A stretch of 64,000 bases of DNA from Robiginitalea sp. SC105 (lineage in GTDB: Bacteria > Bacteroidota > Bacteroidia > Flavobacteriales > Flavobacteriaceae), in contig NZ_JACLZF010000001.1 of NCBI RefSeq assembly GCF_014243345.1, forward strand, positions 1,364,001-1,428,000, read 5' to 3'. Made by a program: the position numbers and the translations under genes. Positions within the stretch are counted from its first letter, which is position 1, and every line of letters begins with the position of its first letter. Below the pieces are notes generated by a model. The model was given only the letters and a program-made list of their open reading frames with translations. It was not told the DNA's origin and did no database searches. This document shows positions 27,195 to 35,372 of the stretch, in pieces.

Positions 27195-28022
27195 ATGCGA
27201 TCAAGAATAATTTGGGCAACCCTGGCCATCTGCTTTTCCGGAATGGCCCTGGCACAGCGCGGTGTCCGCATCGGATATGTGGATATGGAGTACATCCTCG
27301 AAAATGTCGAGGAGTACCGCGAGGCCAGCGACCAGTTGGAAAACCGGGTGCTGCAGTGGAAATCGGAGATCGAGGCGCGGCAGCGGGCCATCGAGGAGCA
27401 GAAGAAGGACTTGCAGGCAGAGCGGGTGTTGCTCACGGACGAATTGATCTCAGAGAGGGAAGAGGAGATAGCAATCCTCGAAAAGGAACTTCTGGATTAC
27501 CAGCAGGACCGGTTTGGCCCGGGCGGGGACCTGGTGTTGCAGAAACAGCGGCTGATCCAGCCCATACAGGACCAGGTTTTCAACGAAGTACAGAAAATAG
27601 GGGCCAATAAAAGTTATGATTTTATTTTCGATAAATCTGCGGATGTTGTAATGTTGTACTCCGAAAAAAGGCACGATATCAGCGACTTGGTATTGCGCTC
27701 CATCTCCCGGACACGCAGGGTGAGCAGCCCGCCGCAGAAGCGAAATGACCGGCTCGAGGATTTTGAGCAGGAAGAAACGGAAGCTCCGGTTTCAGAGGCC
27801 CTATTGGAGCGGCAGCAGCGCGCTGCGGAAGCAGAGGCAGCCCGCACCAAGGAAGCCGAGGATTACCGGGCCCAGCAACTGAAGTTGCGGGAGGAACGCA
27901 AAAAGGCCTACGAGGCCCGGCGCCAGAAGCTCCTCGAAGAGCGTGAAGCCAAGCGCAAGGCCCGGGAAGAAGAGCGGAAAGAGGCCACGGAGCAGGCAAA
28001 GGATACGATTACAGATAATTAG
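27195..28022 (+). CDS. OmpH/Skp family periplasmic chaperone, long form
   Basis: This 275-aa protein of the Skp/OmpH family escorts unfolded outer-membrane proteins through the periplasm. A signal peptide (residues 1-21, ending ALAQ) is followed by RIGYVDMEYILENV, the family's first strand, then a long coiled coil. Unlike its 169-aa neighbour it has a highly charged C-terminal tail (about residues 180-275, mostly E, R, K, A) that looks like a continuous helix. The ATG at 27195 is used instead of a GTG just upstream. It follows bamA and precedes a second ompH gene. Confidence 0.88.
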   Translation: MRSRIIWATLAICFSGMALAQRGVRIGYVDMEYILENVEEYREASDQLENRVLQWKSEIEARQRAIEEQKKDLQAERVLLTDELISEREEEIAILEKELLDYQQDRFGPGGDLVLQKQRLIQPIQDQVFNEVQKIGANKSYDFIFDKSADVVMLYSEKRHDISDLVLRSISRTRRVSSPPQKRNDRLEDFEQEETEAPVSEALLERQQRAAEAEAARTKEAEDYRAQQLKLREERKKAYEARRQKLLEEREAKRKAREEERKEATEQAKDTITDN

Positions 28023-28084
28023 ATTACAGACAACTAACTGGCACGATTCAATAAATAGTAAACTCAAATAGCAAATTCGAAATC

Positions 28085-28594
28085 ATGAAACAAGTAGTTA
28101 AGGTAGCGGTAGCAGTAGTTATGTTTGTGGCTGCCACCGGTTTTATACAGGCACAGCACAAGACGGCGCATATCAATGTGTCCGAGCTCCTGCAGCAAAT
28201 GCCGGAAATGAAGGCCGCCCAGGCGGAGCTGAAGAAGCTCCAGGAAACCTACCAGGCCGATATCAAGAGTTCCCTGGACGAGTTACAGAACAAGTTCACC
28301 CAATACAATAACGAGGCGAGCTCGATGTCCCAGGAAGAGAACCAGAAACGCGCCCTGGAACTGCAGGGATTTGAAAGGAACATCGGCGAGGCCCAGCAGG
28401 CTGCCCAGCAGGAGCTGGCCAAGAAGCAGCAGGAACTGTTCGATCCGATCTCCAAAAAGGCCAAAGCCGCTATCGAAAAAGTAGCTGCTGCCCAGGGGTT
28501 CCAGTACGTGCTGGACTCCAGCCCCGGATCCGGTGTGATCGTGGCAACCGGCAAGGACCTGTTGGCCGACGTGAAACAGGAACTCGGTTTCTGA
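28085..28594 (+). CDS. OmpH/Skp family periplasmic chaperone, short form
   Basis: This 169-aa Skp-like protein has a signal peptide of about 23 residues, ending IQAQ, then HINVSELLQQMPEMKAAQAE and a coiled-coil tentacle rich in Q, E, A and K (about 45-120). The closing family segment is FQYVLDSSPGSGVIVATGKDL. The length is close to E. coli Skp. Two ompH copies after bamA are usual in Bacteroidota. A strong terminator follows 36 nt after the stop, ending the envelope transcription unit before murI. Confidence 0.92.
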   Translation: MKQVVKVAVAVVMFVAATGFIQAQHKTAHINVSELLQQMPEMKAAQAELKKLQETYQADIKSSLDELQNKFTQYNNEASSMSQEENQKRALELQGFERNIGEAQQAAQQELAKKQQELFDPISKKAKAAIEKVAAAQGFQYVLDSSPGSGVIVATGKDLLADVKQELGF

Positions 28595-28630
28595 CCGATA
28601 GGGACCTGACCCCAAACAAAAGGAATCATA

Positions 28631-28657
28631 AACCGCCCGTACCCGGGCGGTTTTTTT
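28631..28657 (+). terminator. Rho-independent terminator after the second ompH
   Basis: CCGCCCG and CGGGCGG form a stem with a TACC loop followed by seven T residues. It ends 14 nt before the murI ATG. Confidence 0.9.
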
Positions 28658-28670
28658 ATTTTTACACACA

Positions 28671-29471
28671 ATGGATGCGAACGCAAAGGAGTCCCCTGTT
28701 GGTATCTTTGATTCCGGGGTCGGGGGGCTGACCATCTGGGACGAGATTACCCGCCTGCTGCCCTGGGAGCACACCTGCTACCTGGCCGACAGCGCCAATG
28801 CGCCCTATGGGGAAAAACCGCCCGGGACCATCCTGGAACTGAGCCGGAAGAACACGCGTTTTTTGCTCGACCGGGGCTGCAAGCTGATCGTCGTGGCCTG
28901 CAATACGGCTACCACCAATGCGATTGCACAGCTCAGGGCAGGATTCCCGGTGCCCTTTGTCGGGATCGAACCGGCCATCAAGCCGGCTGCCCTGCATTCC
29001 CGCTCCGGCCGGATCGGGGTCCTGGCAACCCGGGGAACGCTTTCCAGTTCGCTGTTTGCCACGACCTCCAAAAATTACGGTACCGGTATTGAAATCCTCG
29101 AAAGGGAAGGGGAGGGCCTGGTGGAGCGCATCGAATCGGGTGCCCTGGACGACCCGGGCCTACGGGACGAACTCGCCCGCCTGCTCCGTCCCATGCTGGC
29201 TGAGGGGATCGACCACCTGGTACTGGGATGCACCCATTATCCGCTCCTGCTGCCCGTACTCAGGACATTTTTGCCCCCGGGGGTGCAGGTAGTGGATTGC
29301 GGCCTGCCGGTTGCCCGCCAGGTCCGGGCCGTACTGGAGCGGGAAAACCTGTTGCGGGGGCCGTATGGGGCACCGGAACACCAGCTGCTCACCAACGGGG
29401 ACCCCTCAGTCATGCGCACAGTGCTCCGGCGACTGGGTCACGCCGGGGATCCGGTCCGGGAAACCTTTTAA
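28671..29471 (+). CDS. murI: Glutamate racemase
   Basis: This enzyme makes D-glutamate for peptidoglycan. It has 266 aa. The two catalytic cysteines are Cys77 in VACNTAT and Cys187 in GCTHYPLL. The start FDSGVGGLT (Asp14, Ser15) and the SANAPYGEKP loop are family hallmarks. It lies just after a terminator, with only 14 nt left for a promoter (TATTTTTA overlaps the T tract), so part of its expression may depend on read-through. Its TAA overlaps the convergent folA stop by sharing a TTAA palindrome. Confidence 0.95.
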   Translation: MDANAKESPVGIFDSGVGGLTIWDEITRLLPWEHTCYLADSANAPYGEKPPGTILELSRKNTRFLLDRGCKLIVVACNTATTNAIAQLRAGFPVPFVGIEPAIKPAALHSRSGRIGVLATRGTLSSSLFATTSKNYGTGIEILEREGEGLVERIESGALDDPGLRDELARLLRPMLAEGIDHLVLGCTHYPLLLPVLRTFLPPGVQVVDCGLPVARQVRAVLERENLLRGPYGAPEHQLLTNGDPSVMRTVLRRLGHAGDPVRETF

Positions 29472-29965
29472 TCCTTGCGGACCAGGGTGTAGTAGGTAAA
29501 TGCGAAGTTGTGCCGCTCGTCAGCCGGGTGGTGGCGGGAAGCGATGAGCTCCCACTGTTCCGCGTCGAATTCCGGGAAATAGGTGTCCGCTTCAAAACGG
29601 CCGTGGACCCGGGTCAGTTCGATTTTAGTGGCCTTTGGAAGGGCCAGCCGATAGATTTCACCTCCGCCGATCACAAAAACCTTTCCGGCGTCCGCCGCGG
29701 CATCCAGGGCTGCTTCCAGGGAATGCACCACCGTGCAGGCGGGATGGTCCACCCGGTATTCCCGGTCCCGGGTAATGATGATGTGCCGCCTTCCCGGAAG
29801 CGGTTTGGGAAAGGTTTCAAAGGTTTTGCGCCCCATGACCATCGGGTGGCCGGTGGTGAGTTCTTTAAAGCGCTTGAAATCGTCGGGCAGGTGCCAGGGC
29901 AGGTTGGCATCGCGACCCAGTTCGTTTTTTTCTCCGGCGGCAGCTATCAGGATGACTTCCTTCAA
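29468..29965 (-). CDS. folA: Dihydrofolate reductase
   Basis: This enzyme reduces dihydrofolate to tetrahydrofolate with NADPH, restoring the cofactor spent by ThyA. It has 165 aa. Signatures are the start VILIAAAGEKNELGRDANLPWHLPDD with the substrate-binding Asp, MVMGRKTFE for NADPH, and the GGGEIYRLALP cofactor loop. No ATG exists near the conserved start. The TTG at 29965 is inferred as the start because it overlaps the TGA of the upstream 2TM gene (TTGA), which indicates translational coupling. It is convergent with murI. Confidence 0.92.
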   Translation of the reverse strand: MKEVILIAAAGEKNELGRDANLPWHLPDDFKRFKELTTGHPMVMGRKTFETFPKPLPGRRHIIITRDREYRVDHPACTVVHSLEAALDAAADAGKVFVIGGGEIYRLALPKATKIELTRVHGRFEADTYFPEFDAEQWELIASRHHPADERHNFAFTYYTLVRKD

Positions 29966-30369
29966 GGGTCTTTTTTTTTGGGGGGTTCGACTTTGCCTGT
30001 CGACTCGGGCAGCGGGCGGGAGGCCCGGATTTCGGCTTCCAGCGCTGCGATGCGCTTCTGTTGTTTGCGCACCAGCCGTTCCCGCTGGGCCCGTTCCCAA
30101 TCCCTGCCCATGAACCGGTTGGTGACAAACACATTCACCGCATGGATGGCCAGCAGGAAGGCCCATGCAAGGATCCCCCACAGGTACCAGTCGTAGGCTT
30201 CCCCGTATTTTAGGATCTTGTTGATCAGGATCAGGAACACAGAGCCAACCAGAAAAACCACAAAGTGGAGGTAGAGCCTTTTCTTCTGCCGGATACGCCT
30301 CTGCGCATATTCCATCTGTTCGTGTTGTTCGGGGTCCACAGTTGGCCGTTTTTTGTTTTTGGAGAACAT
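29962..30369 (-). CDS. 2TM-domain membrane protein
   Basis: This 135-aa protein has two hydrophobic helices (about residues 37-56 and 68-86: LHFVVFLVGSVFLILINKIL and LWGILAWAFLLAIHAVNVFV), preceded by RRIRQKKR and followed by a basic coiled-coil tail. The pattern is the 2TM domain seen in Bacteroidota, sometimes attached to histidine kinases. Its function is unknown. The ATG at 30369 is chosen because the open frame further upstream is antisense to the neighbouring PLP gene. folA is translationally coupled to its stop. Confidence 0.8.
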   Translation of the reverse strand: MFSKNKKRPTVDPEQHEQMEYAQRRIRQKKRLYLHFVVFLVGSVFLILINKILKYGEAYDWYLWGILAWAFLLAIHAVNVFVTNRFMGRDWERAQRERLVRKQQKRIAALEAEIRASRPLPESTGKVEPPKKKDP

Positions 30370-30378
30370 CCGAATCGC

Positions 30379-30397
30379 TATCTTTAATGCAAAGATA
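30379..30397. promoter_or_regulatory. Face-to-face overlapping promoters (2TM-folA / PLP enzyme)
   Basis: TATCTTTAATGCAAAGATA is a perfect 7-bp inverted repeat around 5 nt. Read rightwards it gives TATCTTTA (30379-30386) for the PLP gene; read leftwards it gives TATCTTTG (30397-30390) for the 2TM-folA unit. The genes diverge but the promoters point at each other, as at 9957-9989. Confidence 0.5.
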
Positions 30398-30417
30398 ATC
30401 CTTTTCAAAGCCTTTGC

Positions 30418-31503
30418 ATGTCTTCCTTCCAGCACTTCCGGGACCAGTTTCCCGCCCTGAAGCGATATACCTATCTGAACACGGCCGCCTGGGGCCTGAT
30501 GCACGAAGAAGTACTCAACTGGCGGCAGGAACACGACCTGGATTTCCTCATCGGCGGCAGCGTCCATAAAATGAAAAGCCTGGAAATCCTGGACCAAACC
30601 CGGGACCGGGTGGGCCATTGTTTTAATTGCCCGCCGGACAGGGTGGCGTTGACCCCGAATTTTTCAATTGGTCTGAACCTCCTGCTGGAGGGCTTGGAAG
30701 CCGGTAGCCGTATTCTGTTGCTCGAAGGCGATTACCCATCCCTGAACTGGCCGTTCCGGAGCCGGGATTTCCGGGTTCAGATGGTGGAGCCCGGGGCTTC
30801 CCCCGAAGCGCGTATTCTCGAAGCCCTGCGGACGAACCCTGCAGACGTGCTGGCCCTCAGCCTGGTGCAGTGGATCGACGGCTTGTTGATCGAGCCGACC
30901 TTCCTGGCGTCCCTGAAAACAGAATTCCCCGACCTGCTGATCGTGGCTGACGGCACCCAATATGTGGGGGCCTTCCAGCTGGACCTGCCTGGCAGCGGGA
31001 TCGATGTGCTGGGTGCCAGTGGCTACAAGTGGCTTTTGGGCGGCAACGGCAATGGTTTTCTTTGCTTCAGCGAACAGGGTATGAGGCGCTTCCGCCCGCC
31101 GTCTACCGGTTTCAACGCGTCGGGGCACGACCTTTCGGGCAGGGAGGCCGTTGGCCTGCCCCGCAGCCTGGAGCCCGGGCACCTGGACCTGGTAAATTTT
31201 GGCAGCCTCCACCGGTCGCTGGAACTGCTCGGCGAACTCGGAATGGGAGCCATCGATACCCGGAGCCGGGAGATGAGTGGGCTGGTTGCCCGTGCGCTCC
31301 GGGAGGCCGGCCTGGGGACCGAGGCCCTGGAGCGGCCCCGGCACAGCACGATTTTCAATATCCCCGGGGCCGACGACAGCCTGATGGAGCGACTGCGCGC
31401 GGCCGATGTCGTATGTTCCCGCCGGGGAGGGGGTATCCGGGTCAGTTTCCACTGCTACAACACGGAGAACGACCTGGAGAAGCTTCTCGATCTGCTCAAA
31501 TAA
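30418..31503 (+). CDS. Class V aminotransferase-fold PLP enzyme
   Basis: This 361-aa PLP-dependent enzyme has the fold of cysteine desulfurases and isopenicillin epimerase-like proteins. The PLP lysine is Lys204 in GASGYKWLLGG, and Asp178 in VADGTQYVGAF should bind the pyridine nitrogen. It has no catalytic Cys loop typical of desulfurases. The substrate cannot be read. It lies 0.7 kb from egtD-egtB on the opposite strand. EgtE, the C-S lyase of ergothioneine synthesis, belongs to the same fold class, so that role is possible but unproven. Confidence 0.8.
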   Translation: MSSFQHFRDQFPALKRYTYLNTAAWGLMHEEVLNWRQEHDLDFLIGGSVHKMKSLEILDQTRDRVGHCFNCPPDRVALTPNFSIGLNLLLEGLEAGSRILLLEGDYPSLNWPFRSRDFRVQMVEPGASPEARILEALRTNPADVLALSLVQWIDGLLIEPTFLASLKTEFPDLLIVADGTQYVGAFQLDLPGSGIDVLGASGYKWLLGGNGNGFLCFSEQGMRRFRPPSTGFNASGHDLSGREAVGLPRSLEPGHLDLVNFGSLHRSLELLGELGMGAIDTRSREMSGLVARALREAGLGTEALERPRHSTIFNIPGADDSLMERLRAADVVCSRRGGGIRVSFHCYNTENDLEKLLDLLK

Positions 31504-31680
31504 ATGCCCGGAACTTAAACGGGTGTTAATTGATCGGGACCTTTTTTGAGAAGATCGCGTGATTGTAAATCCAATTTTACGAAATTCATAAATCTGCTTT
31601 AACTAATTGTTTTATAAGGGTTTTGTCTGTTGCTTTGTCCTCTGAATACGAGTTCTAAAATTCACTGAAAAACTCACATT

Positions 31681-31977
31681 ATGGCGATTAAAAAACAATA
31701 CCTGAAAACCAAGCCCGTTTGCAAGGTTACCTTTACCGTACCTGCCGAGGAAGCAAAGAAAGTGGCAGTAGTAGGGGACTTCAATAACTGGAATCCCAAA
31801 GGGAGCCTCCTGAAGAAACTCAAGAACGGAACCTTTAAGGGGACCTTTGACCTCCCCAGCGAAAGCTCCTACGAATTCCGTTACCTCGTTGACGGGGCGT
31901 ATGTTAACGACGAAGCAGCCGACCGCTACCAGTGGAACGATTTCGCCGGTTCGGAAAATGCGGTTATCGAAGTGTAA
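31681..31977 (+). CDS. Small glycogen-binding (CBM48/AMPK1-like) domain protein
   Basis: This 98-aa protein is a single early-set/CBM48 domain: VAVVGDFNNWNPKG, then FKGTFDLPSESSYEFRYLVD and the YQWNDFAGSENAVIEV end. These match the glycogen-binding domain of AMPK beta and isoamylase-type enzymes. The tryptophan of FNNW is the usual sugar-stacking residue. It has no catalytic part, so it may target glycogen or a partner protein. It is a single-gene unit with a terminator 25 nt after its stop. Confidence 0.9.
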   Translation: MAIKKQYLKTKPVCKVTFTVPAEEAKKVAVVGDFNNWNPKGSLLKKLKNGTFKGTFDLPSESSYEFRYLVDGAYVNDEAADRYQWNDFAGSENAVIEV

Positions 31978-32001
31978 GAAAATTAGATTGCAAAGCGCAA
32001 G

Positions 32002-32035
32002 ACGGGATGCAGCCTTTGGGTTGTATCCCGTTTTT
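32002..32035 (+). terminator. Terminator of the CBM48-domain gene
   Basis: ACGGGAT and ATCCCGT pair, with an inner AGCC/GGTT pairing and a TTTG loop, followed by five T residues. Confidence 0.8.
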
Positions 32036-32158
32036 GGTTTCCGGACCCCGGGAACCGGCATGCGGTTATCCGGCCGGTACCCCTTATCATTCCCATGCGG
32101 CGCTTGCCCTACAGGACCGATCAAAACCCGGCGCTGTTCGCCTGCCGTTACGAACCGG

Positions 32159-33142
32159 TCAGTCCCGGGCGTTCTTTGCCCGCCGGAAGAGGTAGTTCTT
32201 GTAATACCCTTTCGGGTCCGCATACTGGTCCACCACCTCCAGGCCTGCCTCCCCGGCCAGCCATCGGACCACCTCGTCGTCGTATTTCTGGGATATTTCG
32301 GTGTGGATGGTCTCCCATTGTTTGAGTGCTACTTCCAGATGCAGCGCACCGATTCGCACCTGCATGTCCTCCTGGGCCACCAGGTAGCTTTTCGCGGTTC
32401 CCGACTCCGGGTCGTACACCTCCCAATGCCGGAATTTTTCGGTGTCGAACTCCCCGCCGAGCTCGCGGTTGATCCGTTCCAGGACGTTTTTGTTGAAGGC
32501 GGCTGTGATCCCGGCGGGGTCGTTGTAGGCCGCCAGGATGGTGGCCGGATCTTTTTTCTGGTCGAACCCGATGAGCAACTGGTCGCCGCCGGAGAGCGCC
32601 CTCCGCAGGCGCGTGAGGAAGTCCACTGCCTGGGGGTGCAACAAATTGCCGATGTTGGATCCCATGAACAGGATCACCTTGTGCCGGTCCTTCATCTGGT
32701 CCAGCTGCCTGAGCACCTCAAAATAGGTCCCCTGCCAGGGTTTCATTTCCAGTTCGGGCAGTTCTTCCCCGAGTTTGCCAGCCAGGGACTGCAGGGCGCT
32801 ACCGCTGATATCCACGGGCATGTACCGGAAGGAACGGTTCTCTTCCAGTAACTCCCGGAGCAGGATCCTGGTTTTCTTGCCGTCCCCCGCACCCAGTTCC
32901 ACGAGGTCAAACGGGCTGCCCCGTTCGCAGAAGCGGGCCGCAATGTCCGATTTGTGGCGGTTGAGGATAGCAGTCTCGCAGCCCGTGAGGTAGTATTCGG
33001 GCATTTCCATGATTTTCTGGAACAGGGCATCCCCCCGGGCGTCGTAGATATAACGGGAAGGAAGGCTTTTGGGAAAGCGGGTCAGTCCTTCGCGGACGTC
33101 CCTGGCAAAGGCTTCGGTGGCTTGTCGGGTTTTGGCTTGCAT
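32159..33142 (-). CDS. egtD: L-histidine N-alpha-methyltransferase EgtD
   Basis: EgtD trimethylates histidine with SAM to hercynine, the first step of ergothioneine synthesis. It has 327 aa, the usual length. The SAM-binding motif is DLVELGAGDGKKT (near residue 82). The start TRFPKSLPSRYIYDARGDAL followed by YYLTGCETAIL is characteristic. The end of the substrate-binding part (DVHT-like HTEISQKYD) is present. It lies 16 nt after egtB and the two form an operon. It draws on the SAM pool that is controlled at the far right of the window. Confidence 0.94.
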   Translation of the reverse strand: MQAKTRQATEAFARDVREGLTRFPKSLPSRYIYDARGDALFQKIMEMPEYYLTGCETAILNRHKSDIAARFCERGSPFDLVELGAGDGKKTRILLRELLEENRSFRYMPVDISGSALQSLAGKLGEELPELEMKPWQGTYFEVLRQLDQMKDRHKVILFMGSNIGNLLHPQAVDFLTRLRRALSGGDQLLIGFDQKKDPATILAAYNDPAGITAAFNKNVLERINRELGGEFDTEKFRHWEVYDPESGTAKSYLVAQEDMQVRIGALHLEVALKQWETIHTEISQKYDDEVVRWLAGEAGLEVVDQYADPKGYYKNYLFRRAKNARD

Positions 33143-33158
33143 GAGGTATCAGTCGGGA

Positions 33159-34319
33159 TTATCGGGCCAACCTTAACCCGGTGTACTGCCACCGGTGTGG
33201 CGGATGGAAAAAATTGCGGTAGGTATGCCGGGAATGCCCGTGCGGCGTGGCGATGGAAGCCCCCCGGAGGACGTGTTGCCCGACCATGAATTTGCCGTTG
33301 TACTCCCCGAGGGCCCCGGGGGCTTTCTGGTAGCCCGGATAGGGCAGGTAGGCACTTCCAGTCCATTCCCAGCGCTGTCCCCAGTCAAACCGCTGCTGGG
33401 CGGCCTCCCATTCGAATTCCGTCGGCAGGCGGCATCCCTTCCACTGGGCCAGGGCATAGGCCTCGTAATAGGAAAGGTGGGCCAGGGGAGCATCGGGTTC
33501 CACCTGTTGGAGCCCCTGCAGGGTATAATACAGCCAATGGCCATCCTGCTGGTGCCAGTAGAGGGGGGAACCGATGCCGGCGCGATTTACCCAGTCCCAG
33601 CCTTCCGCATGCCAGAGCTCAAAGCGCCCGTACCCGTCGTCGGCGATAAAATCCAGCATGTCCCCGTTGGTTACGGGCTGGCTGGAAATTTCAAAATCGC
33701 CCAGGAGGACCTGGTGCACCCCGAGTTCATTGTCGAAACAGAAGCCTTCCCCCCGGTGGCCGATCTCATGGATACCCCCGGGGACGGGGATCCAATCGGC
33801 ACGTGGCCGGGGCACGTATTCCCGGGGCCCTCCGGGGCTATAGGCAGGCAGTAGCGGGTTGTTGCCCAAAATGTACTTGATATCGGTGAGGAGCAATTCC
33901 TGGTGTTGTTGTTCGTGGTGGATGCCTACCTCTACGAGCTGCAGGGCCTCGCCGGGGACGTTGCCCTCCAGCAAGTCCATCAGCTGTTCCGTCACGTGGC
34001 GCCGGTACCTGTATACCTCCTGAACCGGGGGACGGGAAAGATTCCCCCTGTGGGCACGGACCACCCGCTTCCCCAGGCTTTCGTAATAGCTGTTGAACAC
34101 AAAGGCGAAATCCCGGTGGTAGGCCTTATAGCCCTTTGCATAGGTTTTGAGCACGAATTCCTCGAAAAACCAGGTCGTATGGCCCAGGTGCCATTTGGGG
34201 GGAGACACATCTTCAATGGGTTGTACGACGTAATCTTCGGTTTGCAGGGGCTGACAAAGGGCTTCGGAATGGGAGCGGGTACTCAGCAGGCGGTCTGCCA
34301 GGGTCGCAGTTGCGGGCAT
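33159..34319 (-). CDS. egtB: Ergothioneine biosynthesis protein EgtB (sulfoxide synthase)
   Basis: This non-heme iron enzyme joins a thiol (cysteine or gamma-glutamylcysteine) to hercynine using O2. It has 386 aa. The DinB-like N-terminal half carries the iron facial triad His47 (HLGHTTWF) with His135 and His139 (IHHEQQHQE). The C-terminal half is an FGE-sulfatase-type domain (CRLPTEFEWEAAQ, RGASIATP). No egtA or egtC lies nearby. Many bacteria lack egtA and use cysteine directly, so that is likely but not shown here. OvoA is less likely because it carries an extra methyltransferase domain. Confidence 0.92.
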   Translation of the reverse strand: MPATATLADRLLSTRSHSEALCQPLQTEDYVVQPIEDVSPPKWHLGHTTWFFEEFVLKTYAKGYKAYHRDFAFVFNSYYESLGKRVVRAHRGNLSRPPVQEVYRYRRHVTEQLMDLLEGNVPGEALQLVEVGIHHEQQHQELLLTDIKYILGNNPLLPAYSPGGPREYVPRPRADWIPVPGGIHEIGHRGEGFCFDNELGVHQVLLGDFEISSQPVTNGDMLDFIADDGYGRFELWHAEGWDWVNRAGIGSPLYWHQQDGHWLYYTLQGLQQVEPDAPLAHLSYYEAYALAQWKGCRLPTEFEWEAAQQRFDWGQRWEWTGSAYLPYPGYQKAPGALGEYNGKFMVGQHVLRGASIATPHGHSRHTYRNFFHPPHRWQYTGLRLAR

Positions 34320-34333
34320 TTCAGGCTTTTTCG

Positions 34334-34341
34334 GAAAGATA
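34334..34341 (-). promoter_or_regulatory. -7 promoter element of egtBD
   Basis: TATCTTTC on the minus strand is one base off TAnnTTTG and lies 14 nt before the egtB ATG. Confidence 0.45.
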
Positions 34342-34409
34342 CTAATTTTCCGGCCTGCTGACCAGCCCCGGAACCGATCCGGCGCAGGGTCCCTGCGGCA
34401 ACAGCCCCT

Positions 34410-35234
34410 TTAAACGGCCACGGCCCCTTTGATCAGGGGGTGGGGATCGTAATTGTGGAGGGTGAAGTCCTCATACCGGAAGGCAAAGAGGTCGGTGACC
34501 TCCGGGTTGAGCTCCATGACCGGCAGGGGCTTCGGTTCCCTGCTGAGCTGCAGCCGGATCTGTTCCCGGTGGTTGTTGTAGATATGGGCGTCCCCGAAGG
34601 TGTGGATGAATTCCCCCGGCTGCAGGTCGCAAACCTGGGCCACCATGAGGGTCAGCAGCGCATAGGAAGCAATGTTGAAGGGCACCCCCAGGAAGATATC
34701 GGCCGAACGCTGGTACAGCTGGCAGGAGAGTTTCCCGTTGGCTACATAAAACTGGAAAAATGCATGGCAGGGCGGCAGGGCAGCCTTGCCCGCTGCCACA
34801 TTGGCGGCAAACGACCGGGAAGTGTCCGGGAGGACCGATGGGTTCCAGGCAGCCACCAGCATGCGACGGCTGTCCGGGTTGTTGCGGATGGTTTCCACCA
34901 CCTGGGCAATCTGGTCCAGACCCTCGCTGTTCCAGTTCCGCCACTGGTGGCCGTATACCGGGCCCAGGTTGCCGTTTTCGTCGGCCCATTCGTTCCAGAT
35001 CCGCACCCCGTTTTCCTGCAGGTAGCCAATGTTCGTATCCCCCCTGAGGAACCAGAGCAATTCGTGGATGACCGATTTCACGTGTATTTTTTTCGTCGTT
35101 ACCAGAGGGAAACCCTCGGCGAGGTCAAATCGCATCTGGTAGCCGAAAACGCTCACCGTGCCAGTGCCGGTGCGGTCTGTTTTTTCCTGTCCTTCCTTCA
35201 GGACGTGCCTCAACAGGTCGTGGTATTGTTTCAT
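34410..35234 (-). CDS. thyA: Thymidylate synthase ThyA
   Basis: ThyA methylates dUMP to dTMP and converts methylenetetrahydrofolate to dihydrofolate. It has 274 aa. The nucleophile is Cys156 in [23 protein letters not shown] near the N-terminus and [22 protein letters not shown] are signatures. A roughly ten-residue insert ([13 protein letters not shown]) precedes the active Cys, a feature I associate with flavobacterial ThyA. The ATG at 35234 is chosen, since the frame upstream crosses the promoter. folA, which recycles its product, lies 4.4 kb away with the egt genes between. Confidence 0.95.
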   Translation of the reverse strand: MKQYHDLLRHVLKEGQEKTDRTGTGTVSVFGYQMRFDLAEGFPLVTTKKIHVKSVIHELLWFLRGDTNIGYLQENGVRIWNEWADENGNLGPVYGHQWRNWNSEGLDQIAQVVETIRNNPDSRRMLVAAWNPSVLPDTSRSFAANVAAGKAALPPCHAFFQFYVANGKLSCQLYQRSADIFLGVPFNIASYALLTLMVAQVCDLQPGEFIHTFGDAHIYNNHREQIRLQLSREPKPLPVMELNPEVTDLFAFRYEDFTLHNYDPHPLIKGAVAV

Positions 35235-35278
35235 GAAAATCTGGTGTTCCGGTTTGACCGGGAAATCCCGGTGCAAGC

Positions 35279-35286
35279 CAAAAATA
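35279..35286 (-). promoter_or_regulatory. -7 promoter element of thyA
   Basis: TATTTTTG on the minus strand matches TAnnTTTG. A 14-nt palindromic hairpin CCGGGAAATCCCGG (35258-35271) lies between it and the ATG, in the mRNA leader. Confidence 0.55.
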
Positions 35287-35372
35287 AGGAAATTGCCGGC
35301 GTTTTGACTAGCCCCGTCCGGAGCAATTATCCAACAGTTATCAACCCCCGCGAACGGCCGGCGCCGGCGGAT

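Noticed and set aside
28040-28062. TGGCACGAT before the second ompH as a second sigma-54 promoter
   Set aside because: No TTGC-like -12 block at the right distance.
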